From Acidipropionibacterium thoenii DSM 20276 (lineage in GTDB: Bacteria > Actinomycetota > Actinomycetes > Propionibacteriales > Propionibacteriaceae), in assembly GCF_000423445.1 (NCBI RefSeq), contig NZ_KE384019.1:1-64000 (forward strand): DNA of 64,000 nt. Reading direction: 5' to 3'. Below the pieces are notes generated by a model. The model worked only from the letters and a program-made list of their open reading frames with translations, was not told the origin of the DNA and made no database searches. Positions 7,303-14,759 of this stretch are shown here, one piece after another (the first letter of the stretch is position 1; each line of letters begins with the position of its first letter). Position numbers and translations under genes: made by a program.

Positions 7303-7597
7303 GGCCGATCTGATCGAACCGATCCATCCGGGGGAGATCCTGATGGACGACTTCATCGAGGGCTTCGGGATTACGCAGAACAAGCTCGCTGTGTCGATCG
7401 GCGTGCCGCCGCGGCGTATCAATGAGATCGTGCACGGCAAGCGGGGGATCACCGCGGACACGGCGATCCGTCTGGCGCGTTACTTCGGCACGTCCGAGGA
7501 GTTCTGGATGAACCTGCAGTCGAACTACGAGCTGCGCCTGGAGCGCCGGGCGCTGCGCGACAAGGTCGCTGCGATCACACCGCTGGCAGTCGCGTGA
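7277..7597 (+). CDS. higA: HigA antitoxin (XRE-type helix-turn-helix)
   Basis: The 106-aa protein reads MSNSSTTTEADLIEPIHPGE. The PIHPGEILMDDFIEGFGITQ opening and an HTH at ~42-65 (NKLAVSIGVPPRRINEIVHG), then ADTAIRLARYFGTSEEFWMN, are classic HigA/VapI features. It neutralises HigB and represses the operon. I chose ATG 7277 because GGAGG at 7264-7268 precedes it by 8 nt; the frame remains open to 7196, inside higB. Its stop overlaps the GTG of the next gene by 4 bp. Confidence 0.9.
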   Translation: MSNSSTTTEADLIEPIHPGEILMDDFIEGFGITQNKLAVSIGVPPRRINEIVHGKRGITADTAIRLARYFGTSEEFWMNLQSNYELRLERRALRDKVAAITPLAVA

Positions 7598-8085
7598 CCG
7601 GCGCTGCGTGGGTCGCTGAGCGCGACCAGCAGGTGCCTGATGACCTCGCACGATTGCTTGCCACGGTTCCAGAATGGTTTGGGCGGACAGAAGCCAACGC
7701 CGAATATATCGAGGCTGCTCGGACCAAGGAGACCTGGACCGTGCGCGACACGGATGGACAGGTCATCGGTGCGACGCTGGTGGATCGGCACTTTCCCTGG
7801 GCCGCGGAGATCCACATGACCGTGGTGGAGCGTTCGGCTCACGGCACCGGGGTTGGGACCGCAATGCTCACTGCGATCGAACGTGATGCGGTTCCCCGTG
7901 GAGTTCGCCTGTTGGAGGTCAAGACACTTGGTGCATCTGATCCGGATGAAGGCTACGCCCGCACGCGTCACTTCTACGAGAAGTGCGGGTTCCTGGCGCT
8001 TGAGGAGACCAACCTCTGGGGAGACGAGACCCCATGCCTGATCATGGTGAAGTCACTTGGGGAATCGGGGGTCGCGCCGCACTGA
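7594..8085 (+). CDS. GNAT-family N-acetyltransferase
   Basis: The 163-aa protein has the GNAT acetyl-CoA pyrophosphate loop ERSAHGTGVGTAMLTAIERD (residues ~79-98, R/H-x-x-G-x-G pattern). A motif B region, YARTRHFYEKCGFLALEE, follows near 127-144. The substrate is unknown. The GTG start overlaps the higA stop as GTGA, so it is translationally coupled to the toxin-antitoxin pair. It could be a passenger cargo gene or a third component; GNAT toxins of the TacT type normally pair with ribbon-helix-helix antitoxins, not HigA. The TGA is followed at once by TAGGCGT and dyad repeat B. Confidence 0.85.
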   Translation: MTGAAWVAERDQQVPDDLARLLATVPEWFGRTEANAEYIEAARTKETWTVRDTDGQVIGATLVDRHFPWAAEIHMTVVERSAHGTGVGTAMLTAIERDAVPRGVRLLEVKTLGASDPDEGYARTRHFYEKCGFLALEETNLWGDETPCLIMVKSLGESGVAPH

Positions 8086-8093
8086 TAGGCGTC

Positions 8094-8145
8094 GACGCCA
8101 GAGGTTGATACGAACCGGAACTCGGTGGAGTTCCGCTTCAACGTG
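8094..8145 (+). repeat. Dyad repeat, copy B
   Basis: This is the best-formed copy. CGGAACTC-ggtg-GAGTTCCG is a perfect 8-bp stem with a 4-nt loop, enclosed by an outer GTTGA/TCAAC stem with an internal loop. It starts 8 bp after the GNAT stop and lies upstream of the antitoxin-fic operon. Confidence 0.7.
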
Positions 8146-8222
8146 TGATCAGGTGGCTTTCTCGCGAGGGGCCGGGCCGTCCTAGTCTGGGAGACGAACA
8201 CACCCCCTCCAAGGAGGTCATC

Positions 8223-8423
8223 GTGAGCATCAAGGATCCTGTGGAGAGCCGTCGCCAGTCTCTCGAGGAGATCGCGGCGAGCTGGGACCTCGAAGGGGCT
8301 CTTCCGGATGCGGAGACCTTGGAGATCGCCCGACAGTACGCCGACGGCGCCTACGAGATCGAGGAAGCGATCGAGAGGATCCGTACGTCGACTCTGTCTC
8401 GATGCGCATCGCAGCAGGCATGA
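8223..8423 (+). CDS. VbhA-like antitoxin of Fic toxin
   Basis: This 66-aa protein starts at GTG 8223 after a strong AAGGAGG (8211-8217). It contains the Fic-inhibitory helix motif (S/T)xxxE(G/N) as S20-W-D-L-E24-G25 within EEIAASWDLEGALPDAETLE. In class I Fic systems that glutamate blocks ATP binding in the toxin active site. The remainder (RQYADGAYEIEEAIERI) resembles the VbhA antitoxin domain. The ATGA overlap with fic means the antitoxin is made first and coupled. The longer frame from 8145 lacks a ribosome-binding site. Confidence 0.85.
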   Translation: MSIKDPVESRRQSLEEIAASWDLEGALPDAETLEIARQYADGAYEIEEAIERIRTSTLSRCASQQA

Positions 8424-9049
8424 CCGAGATCACAGACCCGTACGTCTACCCGGGAACAGACGTTCTGCGCAACACAGTGGGGCTGATGGACCCCGATGAC
8501 GCCTTCCGGTTCGAGCGCAACATGTCGTTCGCGCGTCGACGACAGTTGGAGATCAACCCGGTCCAGGGCGAATTCGATCTCAGGCATCTCTGCCGCATCC
8601 ATCGGCAGCTCTATCAGGATGTGTGGGACTGGGCCGGGCAGATCCGCACGGTGGAAATCTCCAAGGGGTCCTCGCAATTCCATCCCCATACCCTCATCAG
8701 GCTCGCATTCGCCGGTGAGGTGGAGAAATTCCTGGCATCCAGCGCACTACTCAGCAACCCTCACGTCAACGATGATGCGTTCGTCCATGACGCCGCCGAA
8801 CTGCTGTCGATGGTTAACTACATTCACGCTTTCCGGGAGGGAAACGGCCGGACCCAACGGGCCTACATCGATCAGATCGCAGGGCTGAGTGGTCGCCGCC
8901 TGACCTGGCGGAACGTGAGCCGACTCGACAACGAGCAGGCCTCGATCCGCGCATTCAACAGCGCAGCGGGAGCTCCCCTCGAGCTGATGCTCAGGGCAGC
9001 TCTTGAGCCCCCTGCCGCCGGATCAGCAGTCCTGGGTAGCGAGATCTAG
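8420..9049 (+). CDS. fic: Fic-domain AMP-transferase toxin
   Basis: The 209-aa protein carries the Fic active-site motif HAFREGNGR at residues 136-144 (consensus HPFx(D/E)GNGR, with Pro changed to Ala). An upstream DVWDWAGQIRTVEISKG segment forms the usual Fic flap region. It is expected to AMPylate a target such as a topoisomerase, as VbhT and FicT do; the target here is not deducible. I chose ATG 8420, which overlaps the antitoxin stop as ATGA; a start at 8402 is also in frame. All catalytic residues are present, so the toxin should be active if released. Confidence 0.9.
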   Translation: MTEITDPYVYPGTDVLRNTVGLMDPDDAFRFERNMSFARRRQLEINPVQGEFDLRHLCRIHRQLYQDVWDWAGQIRTVEISKGSSQFHPHTLIRLAFAGEVEKFLASSALLSNPHVNDDAFVHDAAELLSMVNYIHAFREGNGRTQRAYIDQIAGLSGRRLTWRNVSRLDNEQASIRAFNSAAGAPLELMLRAALEPPAAGSAVLGSEI

Positions 9050-9247
9050 CCTGTCGAGGGCGGTTAACTCATCAACTCCCTCACTGGCGCGTGTCCGCGC
9101 GATTCCGCGAGGGGTCGGCCAATCCGAGCAGCTGAAGTTACGGGACGCGAGGTGAGTGCACTCGGTCGGGGCACCAGGCATGCAGACTCCCCGAACGGGT
9201 TGGCCAGAGACCATCAAGGGTCCCGTGCCGATCTGCAGCACACGTGG
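9050..9247. other. Intergenic, nothing recognised
   Basis: I see no supported gene, RNA or strong hairpin between fic and the small membrane protein. Confidence 0.4.
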
Positions 9248-9451
9248 TTACGCGCCGTTCTGTTTTCCTGGCTCAGATTCTTTCATCCGATCCATCGTCA
9301 CTCGTATTGCGATGACCACCGGGATGATGAACATCTCAATTCCAAGAAGGTATCGCGTTGGATTGTTGAGGATTATGAGCAACACGCCGAGGAAGATCCC
9401 CACCACGCCCAGTGAGAGAAGCGTGATCTTGTAGAAGTGTCGTAACGTCAT
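9248..9451 (-). CDS. Small two-TM membrane protein, function unknown
   Basis: The 67-aa protein MTLRHFYKITLLSLGVVGIF has two hydrophobic segments (residues ~9-29 and ~36-52) separated by NNPTRYLLG, and a charged C-terminal tail (DRMKESEPGKQNGA). A GAGGGG sequence lies 5 nt before the ATG on the minus strand, and base composition drops in GC across the gene, both of which support it being real. I do not recognise a family. It stands alone between the Fic module and the HIT gene and could be island cargo. Confidence 0.6.
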   Translation of the reverse strand: MTLRHFYKITLLSLGVVGIFLGVLLIILNNPTRYLLGIEMFIIPVVIAIRVTMDRMKESEPGKQNGA

Positions 9452-9707
9452 GGCGGCCCCTCATCTCATTTGCTCGTGTGCCAGCCCATGCCGGACGTCA
9501 ACGTCCAATCCAGAGCGAAGGTAACTCGCGGACCCCCGCTGGCTGAGGTGTATCACCATCTCAGATCATATGCAGATAGTTACTCGCATCTCATCCCGGT
9601 CGCACCACTTCGCCTGACCAGACATCACAGGTGTCCAGCTGGTGTCATGATCGGCTATCGGCGGCGCCAGGTGACGGGATTTCATCATCACCTCTATCGT
9701 CAGTCCC
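9452..9707. other. AT-richer intergenic at island edge
   Basis: No gene is recognised. The stretch is lower in GC than its surroundings. TATCGT at 9695-9700 is a plausible -10 for the next gene (7 nt before its ATG). Confidence 0.4.
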
Positions 9708-10199
9708 ATGGATTGGCGTGAAGACCGCATCGGCTCCGCTGCCAGAGGAGAGAACCCCACCGTTCTCGCTGAGCTCCCCAGTGGCTACGCCGTGATCGGT
9801 GACGTCCAGTTCCTTCCCGGCTACTGCGTACTACTCGGCAGGGATTCCCACACGAAGTCTCTTGCCGAGATGGCCCGCAAGGACCGAGTCCAGTTTCTGG
9901 CGGACTCTGACCTGCTCGCGACTGCGGTCGAACAGGCATGCCGCGATGCCGACCCTGCCTTCCGCCGCGTGAACATTGAAATCCTCGGCAACGCGGACGC
10001 CTTCCTCCATACCCACATCTGGCCGCGCTATGGATGGGAACCGCCCGAGATGATTCGGCGACCCGTCTGGCTTTACGGACCGGCCAGCTGGAAGGATCCG
10101 GCAACCGAGCTCGGCGACCGACACGACCACCTCCGCGCGGCCATCACCCGCCGTCTTCGGTCACTTGCCGGCGCTGACACTGTTCGCATTTCCGACTGA
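9708..10199 (+). CDS. HIT-like family protein (diadenosine polyphosphate hydrolase-type)
   Basis: This 163-aa protein begins MDWREDRIGSAARGENPTVL. It has the VIGDVQFLPGYCVLLGRD strand and the RRVNIEILGNADAFLHTHIW region of an actinobacterial HIT-like group. The usual HxHxH triad appears as F-L-H-T-H-I-W: the first His is Phe, while the middle (nucleophile) and third His are kept. It probably hydrolyses a nucleotide phosphoanhydride or phosphoramidate; activity is unproven. The ATG lies 7 nt after a TATCGT box without a Shine-Dalgarno. It begins the normal chromosomal part of the window. Confidence 0.75.
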   Translation: MDWREDRIGSAARGENPTVLAELPSGYAVIGDVQFLPGYCVLLGRDSHTKSLAEMARKDRVQFLADSDLLATAVEQACRDADPAFRRVNIEILGNADAFLHTHIWPRYGWEPPEMIRRPVWLYGPASWKDPATELGDRHDHLRAAITRRLRSLAGADTVRISD

Positions 10200-10253
10200 C
10201 CTTGGGTGACCGTCAAGACCCGGTCGACCGGCTCTCGTTCCTATCATTCGGGT

Positions 10254-11003
10254 ATGAGCGTCCCTGCTGTCGGTACTCCCGTTCCGGACGCCATCGAGCC
10301 GATGCTCGAGCAGGCGGGCCTCGGGGGGTTCGGCGTGCAGCCGGTCTGGGTCAACCAGGCCGGGGGATGGACTGTGGCCGTCCTTGGCCCCGACCGTCGA
10401 CCTCAGTGGTACGCCAAGTGGAACCCGCTGTCCTCAGGGGAGTCGCTGGCCCGGGAACGTGAGCGCCTCACCTGGTTGCAGCCCCGGCATCCGGTTCCCG
10501 AACCGGTCGGTTACGACTGCGATGAGGCTCAGGAGCTGCTGATCACCAGGGCTGTGGCGGGTCGGTCCGCGGTCAGCCCGAGGTGGAGGCGCCGTCCGGA
10601 TGTCGCGCTGGCGGCCCTGGGACGAGGCCTTCGCCGACTCCACCAGCTGCCGGTCGAGGACTGCCCCTTTGAGTGGGGCACCGAGACCAGGCTGGCGGGG
10701 CGAGACGTCGCAGACCTTCTCGGTGCCGACGAGCCGTCGATTGACCGACTGGTGGTGTGTCAGGGCGATCCGTGCGCACCGAACACCCTGCTCGCCGAGG
10801 ACGGCGGCTTCCTGGCTCATGTCGATGTCGGCCGGTTGGGGATCGCCGATCGCTGGGCCGATCTGGCCGTCATGACATTGTCGATGTCCTGGAACTACCC
10901 GACCTTCGACGAGTCGGTCTTCTGGAGTGCCTATGGGGTGGAGCCAGATCCACAGCGGATCGATTTCTACCGCCGGCTGTGGCAGGCCGAGGACCAGGGC
11001 TGA
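10254..11003 (+). CDS. Aminoglycoside 3'-phosphotransferase-like kinase
   Basis: The 249-aa protein has the APH/choline-kinase fold: an N-lobe with YAKWNPLSSGESLARERERL (Lys and Glu for ATP), then the catalytic loop CQGDPCAPNTLL near residue 170 and HVDVGRLGIADRWADLAV (Mg-binding Asp). The Brenner motif HGDxxxxN has Gln instead of His, but the catalytic Asp and Asn remain. It may phosphorylate an aminoglycoside or another small metabolite; resistance should not be assumed. I chose ATG 10254, six nt after TATCAT (10242-10247), over an upstream ATG at 10206 that would sit inside the promoter. Confidence 0.78.
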   Translation: MSVPAVGTPVPDAIEPMLEQAGLGGFGVQPVWVNQAGGWTVAVLGPDRRPQWYAKWNPLSSGESLARERERLTWLQPRHPVPEPVGYDCDEAQELLITRAVAGRSAVSPRWRRRPDVALAALGRGLRRLHQLPVEDCPFEWGTETRLAGRDVADLLGADEPSIDRLVVCQGDPCAPNTLLAEDGGFLAHVDVGRLGIADRWADLAVMTLSMSWNYPTFDESVFWSAYGVEPDPQRIDFYRRLWQAEDQG

Positions 11004-11074
11004 GAGCAAATCGGGTGCTGGCCCTCCGACGGCTGGCTCGACGCCCGATCGGCCTGGCTTCCTATGATGCGCAC

Positions 11075-12961
11075 ATGAGCATTGGTGGCATGGGCCCTGG
11101 CGGCGGTCGTCCCGGCGGTGGCCGACGGGGGATCGACGAGGCGGCCCAACGGGCCCTCAACGCCCAGGCCCCCGAGGTGGCCAATCTGCGCGGTCGGGTG
11201 CTGGGACTCTTCGCCCCGTACCGGGGCAGGATCCTGGTCACCTGCCTCATCGTGGTGATATCGGCAGGTCTGGGCGTCGTCCCGCCGTTGCTGGTCAAGA
11301 GGGTCTTCGACGACGCCCTGTTCCCGCCCGGCCGGCGGCCGGTGATGGGCCTGCTGGCCGTTCTGGTCGCCGCGATGATCTGCTTCTACCTGCTGACCGC
11401 TGCCCTCAACGTGCTGCAGACCTGGCTCACCTCCACGGTCGGCAACCTGGTCACCGGGGATCTGAGGGTCCGGCTCTTCGAGCACCTGCAGAAGATGGAA
11501 CTGGGATTCTTCACCCGGACGCGCACCGGTGTCATCCAGTCGAGACTGCAGAATGACGTCGGCGGCGTCTCCAGCGTGCTGACCTCCACCCTCACCTCCA
11601 TCCTGGGCAACGTCGTCACCGTGATCGCCTCGCTGGTGGCGATGATCCTCATCGACTGGCGGCTCACGGTGGTCGCCGTGATCCTGATGCCCATCCTGGT
11701 TCTGGTGCAGCGTCGGGTCGGTCAGATCCGCGCGCGGATCGCCGGCCAGACCCAGGAGTCCCTGTCGGAGCTCACCGCGATCACCCAGGAGACGCTGTCT
11801 GTCTCCGGGGTGCTGCTGGCCAAGTCCTTCAACCGGCAGGCCGGTGAGGCTGCTCGCTACCGCTCCGAGAACACCACCCAGATCCGTCTGCAGGTTCGGC
11901 GTGCGATGAGTGGCCAGGGGTTCTTCGCCATCGTCCAGGTGCTGATGGCCTCGGTGCCGGCGATCATCTACCTGCTCGCCGGATGGCTCATCATCGCCGG
12001 CAGATCCGGTCTGACCGCCGGTGCCATCGTCGCCTTCACCACGGTGCAGGCGCGACTGCTCAACCCGCTGGTGGGGCTGATGCGGGTGGCCCTGGACGTG
12101 CAGACCTCGCAGGCCCTGTTCGCTCGCATCTTCGAGTACCTCGACCTGGTGCCAGCGGTCGTCGACGCACCCGACGCCCGGCCGGTCGCCGAGGCCCCCG
12201 GACCGCGAGGGCGAATCCGCCTGGACGACGTCACCTTCCGTTACCCGGACGCTACGGCCAGCTCCCCGCCCATCCTGGACCGGGTGAGTTTCACCGTCGA
12301 ACCCGGCCAGCACGTCGCCCTGGTCGGCCCCTCGGGATCCGGCAAGTCCACCATCCTGTCGCTGGTGCCACGGCTGTACGACACCACCACCGGCCGGGTC
12401 GAGTACGCCGGCGCCGACGTGCGGACCCTGCAGCACTCCTCCCTGGTCGACGACGTCGGCATGGTCTCCCAGGAGACCTATCTGTTCCATGCGACGATCG
12501 CCGAGAACCTTCGATATGCCAGACCCGAGGCCACCGACGCCGAACTCATCGAGGCCTGCGCCGCGGCCAACATCCACCATGTCATCGTCGGCTTCGAGCA
12601 CGGTTACGACACCGTGGTGGGGGAGCGGGGCTACCGGCTCTCCGGCGGCGAGAAGCAGCGCATCGCGATCGCCCGAGTGCTCCTGAAGGATCCGCCGGTG
12701 CTGCTGCTCGACGAGGCCACGTCGGCACTCGACACCGTCTCCGAACGCCTGGTCCAGGACGCCATCGACGAGGTCGCCGACGGCCGCACCACCCTGACGG
12801 TGGCCCACCGGCTGTCCACGATCGTGGACGCCGACATGATTCACGTCATCAAGGACGGCCGGATCGTCGAGAGCGGCAGTCATCAGGAGCTGATGGACCT
12901 GGACGGGATCTACGCAGAGTTGGCCAGCCAGCAGCTGGCGGTGCCGGCCCATCACGGCTAG
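11075..12961 (+). CDS. ABC exporter, fused transmembrane and ATPase domains
   Basis: The 628-aa half-transporter has a glycine-rich N-terminus (MSIGGMGPGGGRPGGG), six TM helices at ~45-330 and an ATPase domain. Visible motifs are Walker A GPSGSGKSTI (~417), the ABC signature LSGGEKQRIAIAR (~521), Walker B VLLLDEATSALD (~540) and the H-loop VAHRLSTI. It belongs to the MsbA/LmrA-type multidrug, lipid or peptide exporters and probably works as a homodimer, since no partner is adjacent. The ATG at 11075 follows TATGAT (11063-11068) by 6 nt, so translation is leaderless; the frame is open further upstream but overlaps the kinase gene. Confidence 0.92.
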   Translation: MSIGGMGPGGGRPGGGRRGIDEAAQRALNAQAPEVANLRGRVLGLFAPYRGRILVTCLIVVISAGLGVVPPLLVKRVFDDALFPPGRRPVMGLLAVLVAAMICFYLLTAALNVLQTWLTSTVGNLVTGDLRVRLFEHLQKMELGFFTRTRTGVIQSRLQNDVGGVSSVLTSTLTSILGNVVTVIASLVAMILIDWRLTVVAVILMPILVLVQRRVGQIRARIAGQTQESLSELTAITQETLSVSGVLLAKSFNRQAGEAARYRSENTTQIRLQVRRAMSGQGFFAIVQVLMASVPAIIYLLAGWLIIAGRSGLTAGAIVAFTTVQARLLNPLVGLMRVALDVQTSQALFARIFEYLDLVPAVVDAPDARPVAEAPGPRGRIRLDDVTFRYPDATASSPPILDRVSFTVEPGQHVALVGPSGSGKSTILSLVPRLYDTTTGRVEYAGADVRTLQHSSLVDDVGMVSQETYLFHATIAENLRYARPEATDAELIEACAAANIHHVIVGFEHGYDTVVGERGYRLSGGEKQRIAIARVLLKDPPVLLLDEATSALDTVSERLVQDAIDEVADGRTTLTVAHRLSTIVDADMIHVIKDGRIVESGSHQELMDLDGIYAELASQQLAVPAHHG

Positions 12962-13081
12962 CCGGCACGGCGCAGACCGTGACGGCTGCATGGGATCCGG
13001 TCTGAACTGTGACGGCGAGGGGGAGACCGGCATGAGGTCAGACCCTCGGAACAGAGCCGATCGAGGGGACACAATGGCCAC

Positions 13082-13945
13082 ATGCCCGAGATGCCCGAGA
13101 TCGAGTCGCTGCGCCGGCTGTTGACCGGCAGGATCATCGGTCGCACCATCACCCGGATCGACATCGTGGCGATCAGCGCTCTGAAGACCGTCGACCCCGG
13201 CCCGCAGGCGCTCTGCCAGGAGCCGATCAGAGCCGTCGAGCGGTACGGCAAGTTCCTGGATGCCGACGCCGGGGCCGCCCATCTGGTGATCCATCTGGCC
13301 CGGGCCGGCTGGCTGAGATGGTCCCAGGACCTGCCCGGGACCCCGCCACGACCGGGCAAGGGCCCGCTGGCGGCCCGGGTGCACCTTGACGACGGGTCTG
13401 GATTCGATCTCACCGAGGCGGGCACTCAGAAGAAGCTGGCCATTCACATCGTCAGCGACCCCCAGCTGATCGACCAGGTGCGCACTCTCGGCCCGGACCC
13501 GGCAGCCGAGAGGTTCGACCGGGCGCAGCTGTCCGCAGTCCTCCACGGCGCCGGAAGGGCCTACCTCAAAGGGGTACTGCGCGACCAGCGGATGCTGGCC
13601 GGGATCGGGAACGCCTACTCCGACGAGATCCTGCACGCTGCGAGACTGTCACCCTTCAAGTCCGCCAACAGCCTGACGTCCGCCGAGATCGACGCGCTGT
13701 TCACCGCCATCAAGGCCGTCCTGGCCGATGCTCTGCGGCGCTGCGAGGGAGTGGCCGCATCCGATCTCAGGAAGGAGAAGAAGGTCGCCATGGCAGTGCA
13801 CGGCCGCACCGGCATGCCCTGCCCGGTGTGCGGGGACACCATCTGCCAGGTCTGCTACGCCGACCTCAGCCTGCAGTACTGCCCGACCTGCCAGACCGGC
13901 GGCACCCAGCTCAAGGACAGGCGGATGAGCCGGCTGCTGAAGTAG
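13082..13945 (+). CDS. Fpg/Nei-family DNA glycosylase-AP lyase
   Basis: This 287-aa base-excision repair enzyme removes oxidised bases. Its N-terminus MPEMPEIESLRRLL supplies Pro2 (Schiff-base nucleophile) and Glu3. A helix-two-turn-helix region, LRDQRMLAGIGNAYSDEILH (~165-184), binds DNA. The C-terminal zinc finger is CPVC-x5-C-x2-C with a further CPTC (residues ~244-271). The ATG at 13082 must be the start because catalysis needs Pro at position 2. The second ATG at 13091 would give MPEIE and is the alternative. CACAAT ends 6 nt upstream. Whether it prefers 8-oxoG (MutM) or pyrimidines (Nei) cannot be settled by eye. Confidence 0.9.
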   Translation: MPEMPEIESLRRLLTGRIIGRTITRIDIVAISALKTVDPGPQALCQEPIRAVERYGKFLDADAGAAHLVIHLARAGWLRWSQDLPGTPPRPGKGPLAARVHLDDGSGFDLTEAGTQKKLAIHIVSDPQLIDQVRTLGPDPAAERFDRAQLSAVLHGAGRAYLKGVLRDQRMLAGIGNAYSDEILHAARLSPFKSANSLTSAEIDALFTAIKAVLADALRRCEGVAASDLRKEKKVAMAVHGRTGMPCPVCGDTICQVCYADLSLQYCPTCQTGGTQLKDRRMSRLLK

Positions 13946-14022
13946 CCATCTCGACGACGCCGGGAGGATCTCGACGGCATCGACTGGATACCGGGGGCCA
14001 CCATGACGCAGGATGGAGGTCA

Positions 14023-14622
14023 ATGAGTAGTGATCTGGTCTGGTACGTCTCCTACGGGTCGAACATGAACGCCGCCCGGCTCGGCTGCTATCTGCGAGGC
14101 GGCTGTCCGCCGGGGGCGCGGTTCAGCTACCCCGGAGCCCGTGACCACACCCCTCCCCGGGCCAACGCTGCGGTGATGCTGCCCGGTCAGCTCTACTTCG
14201 CAGGGGTGTCGACGGTGTGGGGAGGGGGAATGGGTTTCTACGACCCGGACGCCGAGGGACCGACGCCTGGACGCGGCTACCTCATCAGCGTCGAGCAGTT
14301 CGCCGACATCGCCCGCCAGGAGATGCACCACCGCCCGGTGGCCGACAGCCCCCTGGAAGCAGCGGTGAGGTCCGGGGTGCCGGATGGTCGGTACACCGTG
14401 GGGCCGGGCCGGTACCAGACCCTGGTGCGGGTCGGGCAGCGCGACGGGGTCGCGATGCTCACCTTCACCGCTCCCGGACACTTGGGCGATGCGGACCTCA
14501 ACCAGCCGACCCCAAGCTACCTGCGGATGCTCGTTGAGGGACTGTCCCAGGCCCACGGCTGGAGCCAGCAGCGCTGCCAGCGCTACTTCGCCCGCTGCGG
14601 GGCCGACGCACTCGTGGCCTGA
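14023..14622 (+). CDS. Gamma-glutamylcyclotransferase-like fold protein
   Basis: The 199-aa protein opens WYVSYGSNMNAARLGCYLRG; the YGSNM motif is the substrate-binding loop of the GGCT/AIG2-like fold. Many actinobacterial relatives are labelled 'histone deacetylase' without basis. The family has a Glu general base further on; a candidate lies in the EQFADIARQEMHH region. The substrate is unknown (a gamma-glutamyl or amide compound). GGAGG at 14015-14019 precedes the ATG by 3 nt. It lies 77 bp after the glycosylase gene and may be co-transcribed with it. Confidence 0.65.
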   Translation: MSSDLVWYVSYGSNMNAARLGCYLRGGCPPGARFSYPGARDHTPPRANAAVMLPGQLYFAGVSTVWGGGMGFYDPDAEGPTPGRGYLISVEQFADIARQEMHHRPVADSPLEAAVRSGVPDGRYTVGPGRYQTLVRVGQRDGVAMLTFTAPGHLGDADLNQPTPSYLRMLVEGLSQAHGWSQQRCQRYFARCGADALVA

Positions 14623-14759
14623 GCCGGCTGGGTGGATGGGGCCGACCGGGAGCTGGCGCGCGGGCGGCAGGCCGGGGGAGAGCCGGCTGCGGCCTACAGT
14701 GTGCAGCAGCTTCCAGCCGGTCACGGTATGCCGGCAGTCACACATCCAGGAGGACCGCA

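Noticed and set aside
6933-8145. Integron attC sites
   Set aside because: The repeats have GTT on the 5' side and AAC on the 3' side, the reverse of attC, and no integron integrase is visible.
10967-13636. 889-codon open frame on the minus strand
   Set aside because: It is antisense to the ABC exporter and the Fpg/Nei gene, both of which have full motif sets; composition is typical of a shadow.
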